Source of the DNA: Pyrus communis
Taxonomy: Eukaryota; Streptophyta; Magnoliopsida; Rosales; Rosaceae
Direction of reading: 5' to 3'
Assembly (NCBI RefSeq): GCF_963583255.1
Contig: NC_084803.1
Span: forward strand, 10,452,122-10,516,121
Length of the DNA stretch: 64,000 nucleotides
Both the position numbers and the translations under genes were made by a program. The stretch's first letter is position 1, and every line of letters begins with the position of its first letter. This document shows, one piece after another, positions 1 through 11,640 of the stretch. Below the pieces are notes generated by a model, which saw nothing but the letters and a program-made list of their open reading frames with translations, had not been told where the DNA came from and ran no database searches.

Positions 1-338
1 TGCTCCTTAAGCCCTTAGAACCTGAAAACATACGAAAATAACTTAAAAGACTTAAAGAACTAAGAAATAACAACGCAAATGCACAAGAACAAGCTAACTA
101 AGTTGCCTAAATATGCTCCTATCAACAACCTTGCTCTGATATCATGAAGAAATTTGGGGTTCCACCATAAAATCAATTGACAATATGGGGAGTAGCCCAA
201 CCTCTTATAAGTCCATGCAAAGTCCCTCCTCCCATCAATGTGGGACTCATTCTCAACAAGCAAACGACATATCTCCTTACCAAATTAATTCAATTCATTT
301 TTATACTAAAATATTGTCCTACATGAGCTCATTTAACA
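1..338 (-). mobile_element. LTR retroelement: 5' LTR (145-338), primer-binding site and start of interior, running off the left edge
   Basis: Read on the minus strand, an LTR of about 194 bp starts TGTTAAATGAGC (338 downward) and ends TTTCTTCA (145), so it has TG...CA ends. It is followed at once by TGATATCAGAGC (144-133), a near match to the initiator-tRNA-Met primer-binding site. The interior continues to position 1, so only the 5' part is in the window. The LTR carries the phrase for GGTTGGGCTACTCCCCATAT, which recalls short Rosaceae copia/TRIM LTRs. No coding sequence is visible in the 130 interior bases, so the family is uncertain. Confidence 0.6.
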
Positions 339-875
339 TTCTCATAAGGAGACATGCAAGCACTTAGAATTAAGCATCTGATTAAGGACAACATGTATTT
401 CTGATATTGTGTTTACATGCACAAGGAAAGTTAGAGCAAAATTTCATTTTGTTTTTTTATCAAATGACAACTACTTAGAAATTAACTAAGCAGAAATTGC
501 ATGCCCTATTAATAAAGTTCATATGCTAAGTAAATTAGATAAGTGAAAACCATAAAATTATGAGAGTACTCAATAATCAAATGACATAATTTTCTTTTAC
601 CAAAACAGCTAAAGAGTATTTCCCTGTATGTCTCACAATTCCAATTCACAATTCTTATCATCTCATCTTCATACTTCCTTGTCATATATCCATAATTCTT
701 TGTCATCATCTGCAAATAGACCTCTGTACACGAGATTTTTCTAAACCCCACAATTTGAATGATGTTCCGAAGTTCATTTGGAAAAAATTCATCAGTGATG
801 ACGTCTACTAGATTAAGGATAAATTCATATAACTAATAATTTAGTTGAAAGCAATATAACTCTACCAAAATATTT
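339..875. other. AT-rich intergenic DNA, no gene seen
   Basis: No coding region with recognisable similarity. A short phrase CCCCACAATTTGAATGATGT near 748 recurs in related form near 1640, 2125 and 2278, so it belongs to an old dispersed repeat. Confidence 0.4.
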
Positions 876-1511
876 AGAGTGATGTTATTCTCACCCCGAA
901 TGTCTTATCTTCCCACCCACCTTTTAATGAATTTTTTAATTACAAATTTTTCCATTTGCAAAAAGACTGATAAAGACATTACTTATCTTGTTTTGCTTAA
1001 TTTTAAAAAAATAAAAAGAAGTTAGGAGTGGAAGATTATTTGTCTACCTTAAACCCTAACTCACATTTTCATCTCCTTTCATTCAGAGAAAGTAAAAAAA
1101 TATCAATGGACTTAGAAGATGACTTTTTTATTGAACATGTGGAAGATGACGCTTCTACAGAATGGGTAGAAGATTATGTTTCCATTGAATATGTAGAAGA
1201 ATAATTTGTGTGTACGTCATTTGAATTTGTCCATCACATTTTTGAATTTGTTGTTGTCGAATTCTTTTGAATTTGGATATCTCTGTCGTTTCCATTTGAA
1301 TTTGCAGACCTTAGTAGTTTTCATTTACATATTATTTGTTATATTTTCTAAGAGAATTTTATAAGTTCATATTTATGTATATATTAAAGGTTATTTTGGA
1401 AATAATAGTGGGTGGGGAAATAACATTTTAATTTTTTTAACTTTTTTAAGGTGGGTGACATTATAACGTGGGTGAGAAAATAAGACAATGAGGTGGGTCT
1501 AGTAGCTCTCA
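876..1511. mobile_element. MITE-like element with imperfect terminal inverted repeats
   Basis: The left end contains TGTCTTATCTTCCCACCCAC (901-920) and the right end, read in reverse, contains TGTCTTATTTTCTCACCCAC followed by a degenerate outer arm beginning GAG. The arms are about 50 bp and imperfect; exact ends and target duplication are not clear. The interior is AT-rich, with no transposase. A small non-autonomous DNA transposon is the simplest reading. Confidence 0.45.
1106..1204 (+). other. Short acidic open reading frame inside the MITE-like element (doubtful gene)
   Basis: A 32-codon frame begins ATGGACTTAGAAGATGAC and ends TAA at 1202-1204. Its product would be very acidic, with three loosely repeated units of the type (I/V)E(H/Y/W)VE(D/E). 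It lies inside a non-autonomous transposon and has no recognisable family, so it is probably chance or a relic of a captured fragment. Confidence 0.12.
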
Positions 1512-1667
1512 ATATATATAACAAAAATGTCATTGCCATGAACAGATTGTGATCATGTTAAAATTTACACAATATCAGATATAGCTAAAAATTAATAAAT
1601 AATACACAAGTTAATGTAACTTAATGAATAAAAGAAAGCCCCACAATTTAAAATGTCATTAATTTTA

Positions 1668-2080
1668 AGAACAATACTTGGCTACTTAAAGATATGTAGG
1701 AATTCCTACTCAAAACTCTTAGTGTTTTAATCACAGAGTTTGGTCCATATAATAAGAACCGGTTCATACTATGAATCACATTGTAAAGATCATCTCTGCA
1801 AAAAATAAATTAAAACTAAGGTTATTTAGTCAATCTATTGTGCCAAATACATAGATGGTTCGTAATACTTTTACCAATTCCGTTCATTTGTTTTTAAACA
1901 GTTTGATGATTAAACGACTTTAGTTTTAATTGATTTTTTGTAGAGGCGATCTTTATAGGGCGATTTATAATATGAAAGGTTTTAATTATAAACACGAAAT
2001 TCTATAAATTGATAGCCAACAATTTTAAAACTTTTTTAATAGGAGTTCCTACTCATCTTTGAGTAGCCAAGTAATGTTCT
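1668..2080. mobile_element. MITE, 413 bp, with terminal inverted repeats and 7-bp target duplication
   Basis: Left end AGAACAATACTTGGCTACTT and right end, reversed, AGAACATTACTTGGCTACTC pair over about 45 bp, including GTAGGAATTCCTA/GTAGGAACTCCTA. The direct repeat AATTTTA flanks it at 1661-1667 and 2081-2087. There is no coding capacity. A hAT-like or other non-autonomous DNA transposon is likely; a 7-bp duplication is one short of the hAT norm. Confidence 0.65.
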
Positions 2081-2087
2081 AATTTTA

Positions 2088-2549
2088 ATATGAATATTCC
2101 TCACAAAGGGCTCTCCTATAACCCCCACAATTTGAATGATCTCCTAGAGTTCACTCGACCAAACTCTTAGTGATGCATGAAAAAGATGTAAAGTAAAACT
2201 CAAATTATATGATACTCGTAATCACTTGGCACAATGCATCTAATTTAATTCCTCCAAACCAAATGAGATGGAGTGACCCCCACAGTTTAAAGATGCTATA
2301 AAAATTTATATGCCAAAAGCGTTTCTTATTTCAACTCTCTGCAAAAAAAGGTCCAACTAAATTATATTGGGATAGAGAAGCAAGGAAATATTACAGCAAC
2401 CAAAAGGATTAATATAAAGACCAATGGGTGATAAAACATAGGTTAATAAAAATGATAGGGAACGACTGTTTTATCTCTTAGCCTCAAAACCAGTAAATAA
2501 GAGAGAAGGAAATCAAATCAATTGTACATTTGCTAAACGATAGGCTTTA
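2088..2549. other. Intergenic DNA, no gene seen
   Basis: AT-rich sequence with further degenerate copies of the CCCCCACAATTTGAATGAT phrase at about 2118 and 2278. I see no coding region, RNA gene or clear transposon end. Confidence 0.4.
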
Positions 2550-3187
2550 TATGACATCCCACATCGCCCAGGGGAGTGATCCTTAAATGTATATTCCCAT
2601 CCTTACCTAGCACGAGGCCTTTTGGGAGCTCACTGGCTTCGGGTTCCGTAGGAACTCCGAAGTTAAGCGAGAAGAGGGCTAGAGCAATCCCATGATGGGT
2701 GACCCACTGGGAAGTTGCTCGTGAGTTCCCAAAAACAAAACCGTGAGGGAATGGTAAGCTCAAAGCCGACAATATCGTGCTACGGTGGTGGAGCGGGCCC
2801 GGGAAGTGGTCCCCCCGGGTCGGGATGTGACAAATTGGTATCAGAGCCTAACCCTGGCCGTGGTGTGCCGACGAGGACGTCGGGCCCCTAAGGGGGGTGG
2901 ATTATGACATCCCACATCGCCTAAGGGAGTGATCCTTAAATGTATATTCCCATCCTTACCTAGCACGAGGCCTTTTGGGAGCTCACTGGCTTCGGGTTCC
3001 GTAGGAACTCCGAAGTTAAGCGAGAAGAGGGCTAGAGCAATCCCATGATGGGTGACCCACTAGGAAGTTGCTCGTGAGTTCCCAAAAACAAAACCGTGAG
3101 GGAATGGTAAGCCCAAAGCGGACAATATCGTGCTACGGTGGTGGAGCGGGTCCGGGAAGTGGTCCCCCCCCGGGTCGGGATGTGACA
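2550..3187 (+). mobile_element. Complete Cassandra TRIM retrotransposon with 5S-rRNA-like LTRs
   Basis: Two nearly identical LTRs (2550-2832 and 2903-3187, about 284 bp) start TATGACATCCCACAT and end GGGATGTGACA. Between them are only 70 bp: a primer-binding site TGGTATCAGAGC (2836-2847) just after LTR 1 and a purine tract AAGGGGGGTGGA just before LTR 2. Each LTR holds a 5S-rRNA-like segment with GAACTCCGAAGTTAAGCG and GATGGGTGACCCACTGGGAA. This combination defines Cassandra, a non-coding terminal-repeat retrotransposon in miniature that depends on other elements for reverse transcription. TTTA occurs on both flanks (2546-2549 and 3188-3191) as a probable short target duplication. Confidence 0.9.
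2624..2730 (+). other. 5S-rRNA-like domain in Cassandra LTR 1 (second copy about 2977-3083)
   Basis: This stretch aligns by eye with plant 5S rRNA: GAACTCCGAAGTTAAGCG near the A-box side, then AGAGCAATCCCATGATGGGT and GACCCACTGGGAAGT over the internal promoter and 3' half. In Cassandra this region is known to carry the pol III internal promoter elements. It is part of the transposon LTR, not a functional ribosomal gene. Confidence 0.8.
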
Positions 3188-3404
3188 TTTAGCTATCAAT
3201 ATAATTCGAAGAGAATTAAGGTACAAAATGGATCTTACTTATCAAGGCTTCTTTCTAGCTATCGACCCATTAATAGAAGTAAAACAAAGTCAATGATATA
3301 AATATATAATTATATTATATATTATATAATGTGATCAATTTAATCATAGTCATCAAGCAATCAGAGCCAATCAACAAATTGGACCGACTTTTGTAGTGTC
3401 CTCC

Positions 3405-4165
3405 TACAATGAAGTAACGTTACTTCTCCTACAACAAATCACAAAATTAATAGTAGTATATCACAATTTTATCACCACAATTTATTAAATAAAATAAACC
3501 AAGTAAGATAATACTTATCTTTTGTAGGTAACACTCTCCGTTGATCCTCGATTTGAATAAGCTTTTAAGTTGAGGCGTGTAGTCACTGCTCTAAAGAGTA
3601 TATTTTGCCCCTCTAAGACAATGTCTTGGTGTAACAGACTGTGACACCCTACCCTCCAAGTTGCAATAACCTATAATCCTTCCTTTGGCATATGAGAGGT
3701 TAAATTATAATAGCATTTGAGGAGAATGCAAGAAATCACAAGAGGAGAGGAAGGTGGGATGCCTTTCAACTAGGTGAGGTTTGTAGGAAAGAAAATATTT
3801 GAAGTTCAATAGCAAAAATATATTGTACTAAAAAAAAAGAAAAGAAGCAAAGGAGTAGTCTAGGTAAAGGTCAACCATAATCCTCACGGCTTGAAGAATT
3901 GGTTTTACATAGAACATGAGAAAAGTAAACATGATCAAGCATGGTCTGAAAACGTTAGACTATATAATTGCCCAATTAATGGGTTAATCAAGATGACATA
4001 TTTAAAGAGAAAGTCTAATCTATAGCCCCAATATTATAACCCGCTTTAATGCATTAGTTTTTGGTTTGCAAACAAAACTGAAATTGAGATCAGAAGAAAT
4101 CATTAAGAATAACATAATCAATGAGGGGTTATATATTGAAATACCCAATCAAAAATGCCAACAAC
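3405..4165. repeat. Segmental repeat A, copy 1 (also at about 16190-16860 and 32950-33720)
   Basis: The stretch from the ACTTCTCCTACAACAAATCA phrase through TTTTGTAGGTA, GATCCTCGATTTGAATAAG, CTCTAAGACAATGTCTTGG and ATTGCCCAATTAATGGG to AAATACCCAATCAAAAATGC recurs in the same orientation at the other two sites with scattered substitutions. Copy 1 ends at about 4165, where it switches to sequence related to the DNA upstream of the S-RNase. It is non-coding; no gene is recognised. Confidence 0.75.
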
Positions 4166-4720
4166 TGCATGTAGTATATAATCTTTTTGCTTCTACATGT
4201 CTTAGAACTTGTTATGGTGATAACTCATAATCGTGTTTATATATCTTTGCTTTAGGTATATAATTGTATTGGTATCTTTATTGAGGATAGATCGATAGCT
4301 ATCTATCTTATAGGCAATTAGATGAAGATGTTAAGTAAATATTTTTCATAGATATAGACTCTCCAATTCAACCAAAAAAAAAAAAAAAGAAAAGGTTTTA
4401 AACATCAATATCATAGGTAAATCATTTGTATATAATTAGGAATTCTTCAATTTAATTCCATATTTACCATAAAGGGAAAAATAGTCATAATACTAAGTGG
4501 GTTTCTTATTGATTGATATTCATGACATTCATGTCGAATGAAGGTTCCTCACGTAAGCAGCCTTGGCTTGATTGGAAATTAGCTTATTATTTAGACGGGG
4601 GAAGGTGGCATGTGTAATGGTCGTGATAGAGTACTTGAAAATTTATATATGTGATTTGTTGGTGACTTCTTGAAATGGAAACAAAACAATAATCCGTGTA
4701 GGGTTTCAAATTGGGGTTTT
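4166..4720. repeat. Inverted-repeat arm matching distal upstream DNA of the S-RNase (13860-14390, reversed)
   Basis: CTTTTTGCTTCTACATGT, AACTTGTTATGGTGATAACT, ACATCAATATCATAGGTAAA and TAAGAAACCCAC-type phrases appear here in the opposite orientation to 14390-13860. This makes an inverted duplication around the S-RNase: this arm points right and the S-RNase upstream arm points left. No gene is recognised. Confidence 0.75.
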
Positions 4721-4734
4721 TGAATTTTAATCTT

Positions 4735-5406
4735 TCAAGAAGATTAAAATTAATAAAAAAAAAACCTGGTGTTAGATTGATTATTGATTTTAGACCCTTA
4801 ATGTGTACTTAATTCAAATTCATATTATATTTTTGTTTTTATATTTAATAGAATTTTTTTTCATCAAAGTTTTTATATTTAATAGATAACTTATTTAATG
4901 TTATTACATTAAATTTTAAATTTATTATTATACAATTTTATTTAACTTTCTCCAATTAGTGTACCTAAACATCCATATCATAATATATTTTACTAAAATA
5001 GTGTACCGAAATCCCCGTATCTAAATATATTATAGTAAATTAGTGACAAATAAGAAAATATGTAAAAACATAAGTGTACCAAAATTCCGTACCTAATTAT
5101 ATGATATTAAACTAGTGTACCGAAATGTCGGTACCTAAATATATTATACTAAACTAGTGTACCAAAATATCTGTACCTAAACATATTATATTAACCCATT
5201 GAACCGAAATGTTCGTACCTAAATATATTTTTATGACTAGTGGTAGATAAGAAAATATGCAAAAACATAAGTGTACTGAAAAATCTCTACGAAAATATTT
5301 TCTTATATAAGATGCCTACCATAATGAGAATTAAAATTTATAAGATTTTCATAAAATTTAAATTCATAAAATTATAAATAAAAAAAGAAACGTTGAATAC
5401 AATTGC
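4735..5406. repeat. AT-rich segment with degenerate tandem units; also present at 62613-63290
   Basis: From CAAGAAGATTAAAATTAA onward the sequence matches 62615 onward base for base with few changes. Between about 4958 and 5290 a unit of about 45 bp recurs, built on GTACCGAAAT...GTACCTAAATATATTATA and containing the short palindrome GTACCGAAATGTCGGTAC. No coding region. It is absent from the S-RNase upstream copy at 13.6-14.4 kb, so it was inserted into this arm or lost from that one. Confidence 0.7.
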
Positions 5407-5690
5407 TGTGACATCCCACATCACCCAGGGGAGTGATCCTTATATGTATATTCCTATCTCTACCTAGCACGAGGCCTTTTGGGAGCTCACTGGCTTTGGG
5501 TTCCGTGGGAACTCCGAAGTTAAGCGAGAAGGGGGTTAGAGCAATCCCATGATAGGTGACCCACTGGGAAGTTGCTCGTGAGTTCCCAAAAACAAAACCG
5601 TGAGGGCGTGGTCGGGGCCCAAAGTGGACAATATCATGCTACGGTGGAGTCGGGCCCGGGAAGTGGTCCCGCCCGGGCCGGGATGTGACA
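5407..5690 (+). mobile_element. Solo LTR of Cassandra
   Basis: A single 284-bp Cassandra LTR, TGTGACATCCCACATCAC to GGGATGTGACA, including the 5S-like domain at about 5481-5587. There is no primer-binding site or second LTR next to it. The duplicate of this region near 63288 lacks it and reads GAATACATATGTTGGC, giving an empty site. Here the flanks are ATTGC on the left and TATGC on the right, a decayed target duplication. Confidence 0.88.
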
Positions 5691-5814
5691 TATGCTGGCA
5701 TTAAATAGAGTCTAGGAACTAAAATTAATTTTTAATCTTGTATAAGACATTTTTCTAAACTTCATCTTATTTAGGGATTAGAATCTAGTTTTCTATTTCA
5801 AATTTCTCACAGCA

Positions 5815-6036
5815 TATTTTGGTTTCAAATTTCTCACAGCATGTCTACAGTTTCTTTTGCCTATAATTTGAAAACTTGATAGTGATATGTAACAAGTTAT
5901 ATACTTAATTGCAGACTTGTATTGATTTTCATTAGAGTGGGAGTAGGAATGTTAATTAAGTTTTTCACAATTTCGCATCTGTTTCAATCGTTTCATTTTA
6001 ACCCCTCCACCACCTGCACCCCCACCCCATAGGTAC
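5815..6036 (+). repeat. Copy of the S-RNase proximal promoter region without the gene
   Basis: The stretch TTCTCACAGCATGTCTACAG through CTATAATTTGAAAACTTGAT, GTTATATACTTAATTGCAGA and AATTTCGCATCTGTTTCAAT to CACCCCATAGGTACC is the reverse complement of 13830-13590, directly upstream of the S-RNase. The match stops at the point where the gene has its TATA box: here GGTACCATAACGAG replaces GGTACTATAAATAC. No RNase coding sequence follows. A third copy is at 63395-63600. Confidence 0.8.
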
Positions 6037-6305
6037 CATAACGAGATAACAAGATAACAAGCGAACTTTTGGAGACACGATTAGAAGAGAGGAATACCTT
6101 AACGAGATAACAAGCGAACTTTTGTTTGTGAAGAAGAAGAAAAAGAAGAAGATATCAACTAGTTTGTTCAGCACTTAAAAAACAAGATAGTGAAAAGTCA
6201 AGTTTATGAATTTGAACGTCTGTCTTGAAGTAGTATTAATTAACCCTTTCCTTGAATTTGATGTAGTACATTCCTGAATCATCCTTCAGACTTTGTGTCT
6301 TTTTA

Positions 6306-6339
<34 letters not shown>

Positions 6340-6631
6340 AGTTATAATGGTTAAACCCTTTCTCAATAATACATGTACAATCTCGATTATGCGGATGCAT
6401 GACTGCATGGAAGACCGACCAGTGACTAATTAGACCATTGAATATTTTCAAAGCTCGCTGAGGCAGCTAAAGTTAAACAAGATATATAGGTTTGGTGCTA
6501 ATGAAGAAATGTACTCGAGGAGCAACATATATCTGATTTCATTAAATACTTATTATTTACATTCCCGTACACAGTGATCGGTCATAATTATGACAGTATA
6601 AGTAGGTACGTAGTGAAAAGAGATTTTTCAG
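6037..6631. other. Non-coding DNA between promoter copy and copia element; CT microsatellite at 6308-6333
   Basis: Contains the phrase AACGAGATAACAAG...GCGAACTTTTG twice within about 110 bp, a GAAGAAGAAAAAGAAGAAG tract, and a (CT)n run. The same block recurs at 63600-64000. No coding region recognised. Confidence 0.5.
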
Positions 6632-7023
6632 TGATGGAAACACAGGGTGATACATTATATGTCACTATATAAATGAATGTGAATGAGGTTAGATTGATTA
6701 GGATTGTATAATGGGAAGAGTCCTTATCAACCATCATCGTATGCAGTAGAAAACAAGGGGTCCTTGCGCTCTCTCAATCATGCAAACTAAAGAATAATTA
6801 GATCCCAGTCATTGAGCAATTGCATCCAGTTGAGGAGAGCTGCAGAAGATCCCTAGTTTCCAAGAGATTTCTTCTTCAGGTTAGTGGTTACTTTTGGTAC
6901 TGTAGTTATTTTATTCCGCTGACTTTATTTATATTGATCTTACATTTGGTATCAGAGCTTTCACATACCAATTAACCCTAAGTAGAAAGCATCAAGAATT
7001 GTTTTGTGTTTCAAATCAAAGAA

Positions 7024-7025
<2 letters not shown>

Positions 7026-7065
<40 letters not shown>
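7026..7065. repeat. (AT)n microsatellite
   Basis: About 20 uninterrupted AT units inside the copia element, just after the primer-binding region. Likely polymorphic in length. Confidence 0.9.
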
Positions 7066-7069
<4 letters not shown>

Positions 7070-7436
7070 AGAGAAGGATGTATGTGAACAAATGACAGCT
7101 AGAGTTGTCTGTGTTGACAAAAGTGTAATCAATACCAATATATATACATCAGTAATGGCACTAGGATTCGAAACATAGACATTGATCATCTAAAGAAGTT
7201 CAGTTGTTCATGTCTTGGATTCGAAGTGGCATAACCCTTCATATATCAACGTGTGAATCAAGTCAGTTGAAAAATCATAAGGGTTTCTATTCATGACTAC
7301 ATAAAACTCATATGTTGGATATGAAGGTGGTATGATTAAGAGAATTACTCGCATGCTCCTCAATCTAAAATTGTTGAGTCTGTGAAGTAAAGATGGGGAT
7401 TAAAGATTAATATTTTCATTCCATATCAATACAGCC

Positions 7437-10400
7437 ATGAACCCAAGTTCCATGAACCTCAACACAGTTGAACCTCTCAAGGTGTCAACTATAAGAAGTG
7501 GAAACATGATTTGGAGATAGTTTTGGGTGTCCTGGATATGGTTTGGTGTTAAGAACTGAAGAACCACCAATGCCAAATGAAGGATGCACTTTGAGATGAA
7601 AAATGGGAGAAATCGAACAAAATATCCCTCATGATAATCAAAAGGTCCATGATTGTTCTTGGAGGCTTCCCAAAGGCAACTATTGCAAAGAAGTTCATGA
7701 AATCAATCAAAGAGAAGTGCAAAGAGTCTTTTCAGACAAAAACTGCGAACTTTATGAACTCACTGACAACCATTAGATACGATGGTGAAGGGAGTGTTCA
7801 TGAATACATTCTCAAGGATATCAACATTGTTGGGAGCTTAGAACACTTGAGGTACCCATTTCTGAAACATTTTTGGTCTATGTCATCATGAATTCCTTGC
7901 CTAATACTTATACTTAGTTAAAAGTATCGTATGATGCACTGCAAGCAAAGTGGGATGTTAATGAATTAATATCTATATGTGTGGGGTGAGGAAGTGAGGA
8001 TTAAGAAGGAAAGGGTTTAAAAGGAGAAGGGTAAGTCGGTGAATTTTGTTCAGGGTTATGCAAAGAATGCCAATAACTACAATTCGGATACTGCCAAAAG
8101 GAATTCTGCCAGAAACATTCCTCCCTCTAAAAAGACCTTCAAGGTTAATAACTCATCAATTTGTAAGTGTTATTTTTGCAAAAAGACAGGTGATATGAAG
8201 AGAAACTGTCCTAAATACAAGTCATAGCTTGCCAAACAAGAGGCAAAGAAAGGTAAAAATAAAATTTCAAATGTTTTTGCTTGTTTTAAGTCCAATTTGA
8301 TTGATATACCTAGCAATGCTTGATGGCTCCAGTTCTTCTATTCACGTTACTAATTCATTGCAAGACTTCATGACAAAGAGAACACTAAATAAGGATGAAG
8401 TCAAGGTTTCAGTTGGCAATGGAAGAACAGTTGAAGTCAAGACACTAGGGACTGTTAGATTAAAATTAGATTTTGGTTTTTGCTTGGAGCTAGAAAATGT
8501 TGTCTATGTACCTTCCATGAGAAGGAATTGGTTTCCGTTTCTAAGTTAATACTATTGGGATTTTATTTTACTTTAAATAATATTGGCTTCAATGTTTTTT
8601 TATAAATCTTCTCATATTGGCACTAGATTTCTATGTGATGGGATGTTTAAATTCAAAACCAATTTGATTGAAAGTATCTTTCATGTTGAAAAAGAAGTAA
8701 AAAATTCCAAAAATTCTTCAAATCTTTGGCGTAGGAGACTCGGCCACATACCAAAATGAAGAGTGGAACTTTTGGTTAAAAATGACATCTTGCCTCCATT
8801 GAATTTCAATGATTTTGATTTTTGCATTGAATGTGTTAAGGGGAATTTGGTTAATAAACGTAAAGAGGGTTCAACTAGGAGTAAGCAACTCCTAGAAATA
8901 ATACATATAGACATTTGTGGTCCATTTCCTACATAAACAATTGAAGAAAATAAATATTTTATTACTTTCCTTGACGATTATTCTAGAGATTGCTACATAT
9001 ATTTGATCCTAGAAAAATCAAAAGCCTTGGAAGTGCTTAAAATTTATAAAACTGAAGTTGAAAATCAATTGGAAAAGAAAATTAAAATCATAAGGTCTAA
9101 TAGAGATGGAGAATATTATGGTAGATATACACAAAATGGCAGGCCTCCAGGACCATTTGCCTTGTTTTTACAAGACAATGGAATAGTGGCTCAATACACC
9201 AACCTAGGCACACCCGAGCAAAATGGGGTGATAGAGAGAAGGAATAGAACCCTAATGGATATGGTAAGAAGCATGATTTGTAGGGTTTTCTTGCCTAAAT
9301 ATTTATGGGGAGATGCAGTAAAAACTGCAAATTATTTGTTGAATATAGTTCCTTCAAAAGCAGTAGAAAACACTCCATTTGAATTATGGACTGGAAAGAG
9401 ACCGAGCTTGAATCATTTTCACGTCTGGAGATGTAAAGCAGAAGCCAAAATTTACAACCCCAGTAGTGTTAAACTTGATCCCAAGACAATTAGTTGTTGC
9501 TTCGTTGGTTATGCCGAGAGATCAAAAGGGTTTAAATTCGACCCTTCTAGCAATCAAGGTCCTAAATTGTTGAGATAGAGAAAACAATATTTATGGAGCA
9601 CAATCTAGACGATGAGTCTGGGACAAATGATAATGATTTTGTGTTTGAAGAGGAAATAAACACTAGCACTACTATAGAACATGCAAAGATTTCTTCTCTC
9701 AAGGCATCAATAGTGGCAACTGAATTTCCAAGGTACATGCATGATGACGCAGAGGCAATTGAATTTCCAAGGCACATGCATAATGATACAAATGAAGTTG
9801 AAGGGTACGTGAATTCTGAGCAAGGAAATAAATTGGGAGCCAGACCACCGATTGATAATGATGTCAATATCAACCGTGTCAATGAGCTTATGGACACTGA
9901 AGCATTACACATGCAAACACAGCAAGGGCAAGAGGGTGGCATAGTTGAAAATTCCTGAGGAAATCAACTAGGTTAAGGAGATCAACCGCCTTAGAAAATT
10001 TTGTGTACATGATTGAAGCAGCAGCCAACAACATTGATTTGTCAGAATTCGATGATCCCAAAACTTTTAAAGAAGCAGTATCAAGTATAAATGCTACCAA
10101 ATGGATAGAAGCAATGGAAAGTGAACTGGAATCGATGAAAAATAACGAAGTCTAGGAGCTTGTAGAGAAAACAGAAAACATGAAGCCAATAGGCTGCAAA
10201 TAGGTATTCAAGACCAAAAGAGATTCGAAGGGAAACATAGAGAGGCACAAAGCGAGACTTGTAGCAAAAGGGCTTACTCAAAGAAGGGGAGTGGATTATA
10301 AAAAGACCTTCAGTCCTTTTTCAACAAAAGATGCATTTAGAGTTATTATGGACATCGTTGCACATTTAGATCCAGTCTTGCAGCAAATGGACGTCAAGAC

Positions 10401-11640
10401 GGCATTCTTAAATGGTGACTTTGAAGAATGCATCTACATGAAGTAACCAGAGGGATTCTTAGAAGAATGGAATCAAAATTCAGTTTGTAGATTGAAAACC
10501 CCAGTAATTGTTAAAACAAGCATCAAGACAATGGTATCTCAAGCTTCATAGAGTTGTTAAAGAGAATGGCTTTGCTGAGAATCCTTCTCATAACTGCATA
10601 TACTTGAGGATCAGTGGGAGTAGCTTCATAATATTGGTTCTTTATGTGGATGACATACGACTTGCAATGAACACATGTAGCTTATTGGAAGAAACCAAGA
10701 AATTGCTGCAAGAAAACTTTGAAATGAAAGACCTTGGAGAAGCTTCGTATATTCTTGGTATTGAAATTAAAAGAGATAGGAATAATGGATTGATGGGGTT
10801 ATCACAAAAGGGTTAGTTGGACAAGGTTTTAAAAATATTTGACATGGCTTCTTGTGGCATTATTGAAATGCCAATTTCAATGGATAACAGATAAAGCAAA
10901 GAGCAGTGTCCCAAGAGTGAGTTGAAAAGAAGAAACATCGAAGGCAAACCACGTGCCTCTCTTGTTGGAAGCCTGATGTATGCACAAGTGTGCACAAGAC
11001 TTGATCTTGCTTTCACTATCAGTGTTCTTGGCAGGTTTCAATCTGACGCAGGGGAGGCTCACTGGAATGGAGCCAAGAGGGTATTGAGGTACCTTCAAAG
11101 AACCAAGGAACATATGCTTATTTACAGGAAAACTGATGAGCTTGTGTTAGAAGAGTATAGTGATTCATATTTTGCTGGATGTCCAGAGGACCTTAATTCT
11201 ACTTCGGGTTATATTTTCACTATGGCATGTGGTGCAGGTTCGTAGAGAAGTGTGAAGCAGGCAACAGTGGCTCTACCATGGTGGCTGAATATCTCTCATG
11301 TTGTGAAACTGTCAATCAAGCTATATGGTTGAAAATTTTCATTGCAGAACTTAGTGTAGTGGATTCTATTTCGAGACCAATTCAAATTTATTGTGATAAC
11401 AATGCAGCTATTTTCTTCAGCAAGAACAACAAAAATCATTTGCAACAAGTAATTTAGATATCAAATATTTGATTGATCGAGAGAAAGTGACGGCAAGTTT
11501 GGTGAAGATTGATTACTTGGAGACCGGTTCTATGGTTGCAGATCCTTTAAACAAAGCAGTTCCGGTTGTGGTTTTCAAGAAGCATTTTGCAAAGATGGGT
11601 CTGTTAGCTAGTTTTGATGATGTTAATTAGTGGAAGCAAG
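7437..11640 (+). pseudogene. Broken copia gag-pol polyprotein
   Basis: Copia domains are readable in order but in several frames with many stops. Gag begins near 7437 (MNPSSMNLNTVEPL). A CCHC zinc knuckle lies at about 8160-8215 (CYFCKKTGDMKRNC). The protease region at about 8318 has LDGSSSS where DSGA is expected, so its active site is lost. The integrase core and TPEQNGVIERRNRT are at 8930-9580. The reverse transcriptase at about 10020-10815 keeps YVDD (10640s). RNase H spans 10920-11600 with SGYIF and YCDNNAAI. The many frame breaks make it non-functional and older than the copia element at 20.8-25.7 kb. Confidence 0.88.

Noticed and set aside
2624..3083. 5S rRNA genes
   Set aside because: The 5S-like stretches lie inside paired LTRs with a primer-binding site and purine tract, so they belong to Cassandra and not to a ribosomal array.
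6236..6451. 71-residue minus-strand frame through the CT microsatellite
   Set aside because: The RERERERE run comes from the (CT)n tract, and the duplicate at 63.8 kb changes frame with repeat length.
9562..9942. 126-residue minus-strand open frame
   Set aside because: Shadow of the copia linker region between integrase and reverse transcriptase on the plus strand.
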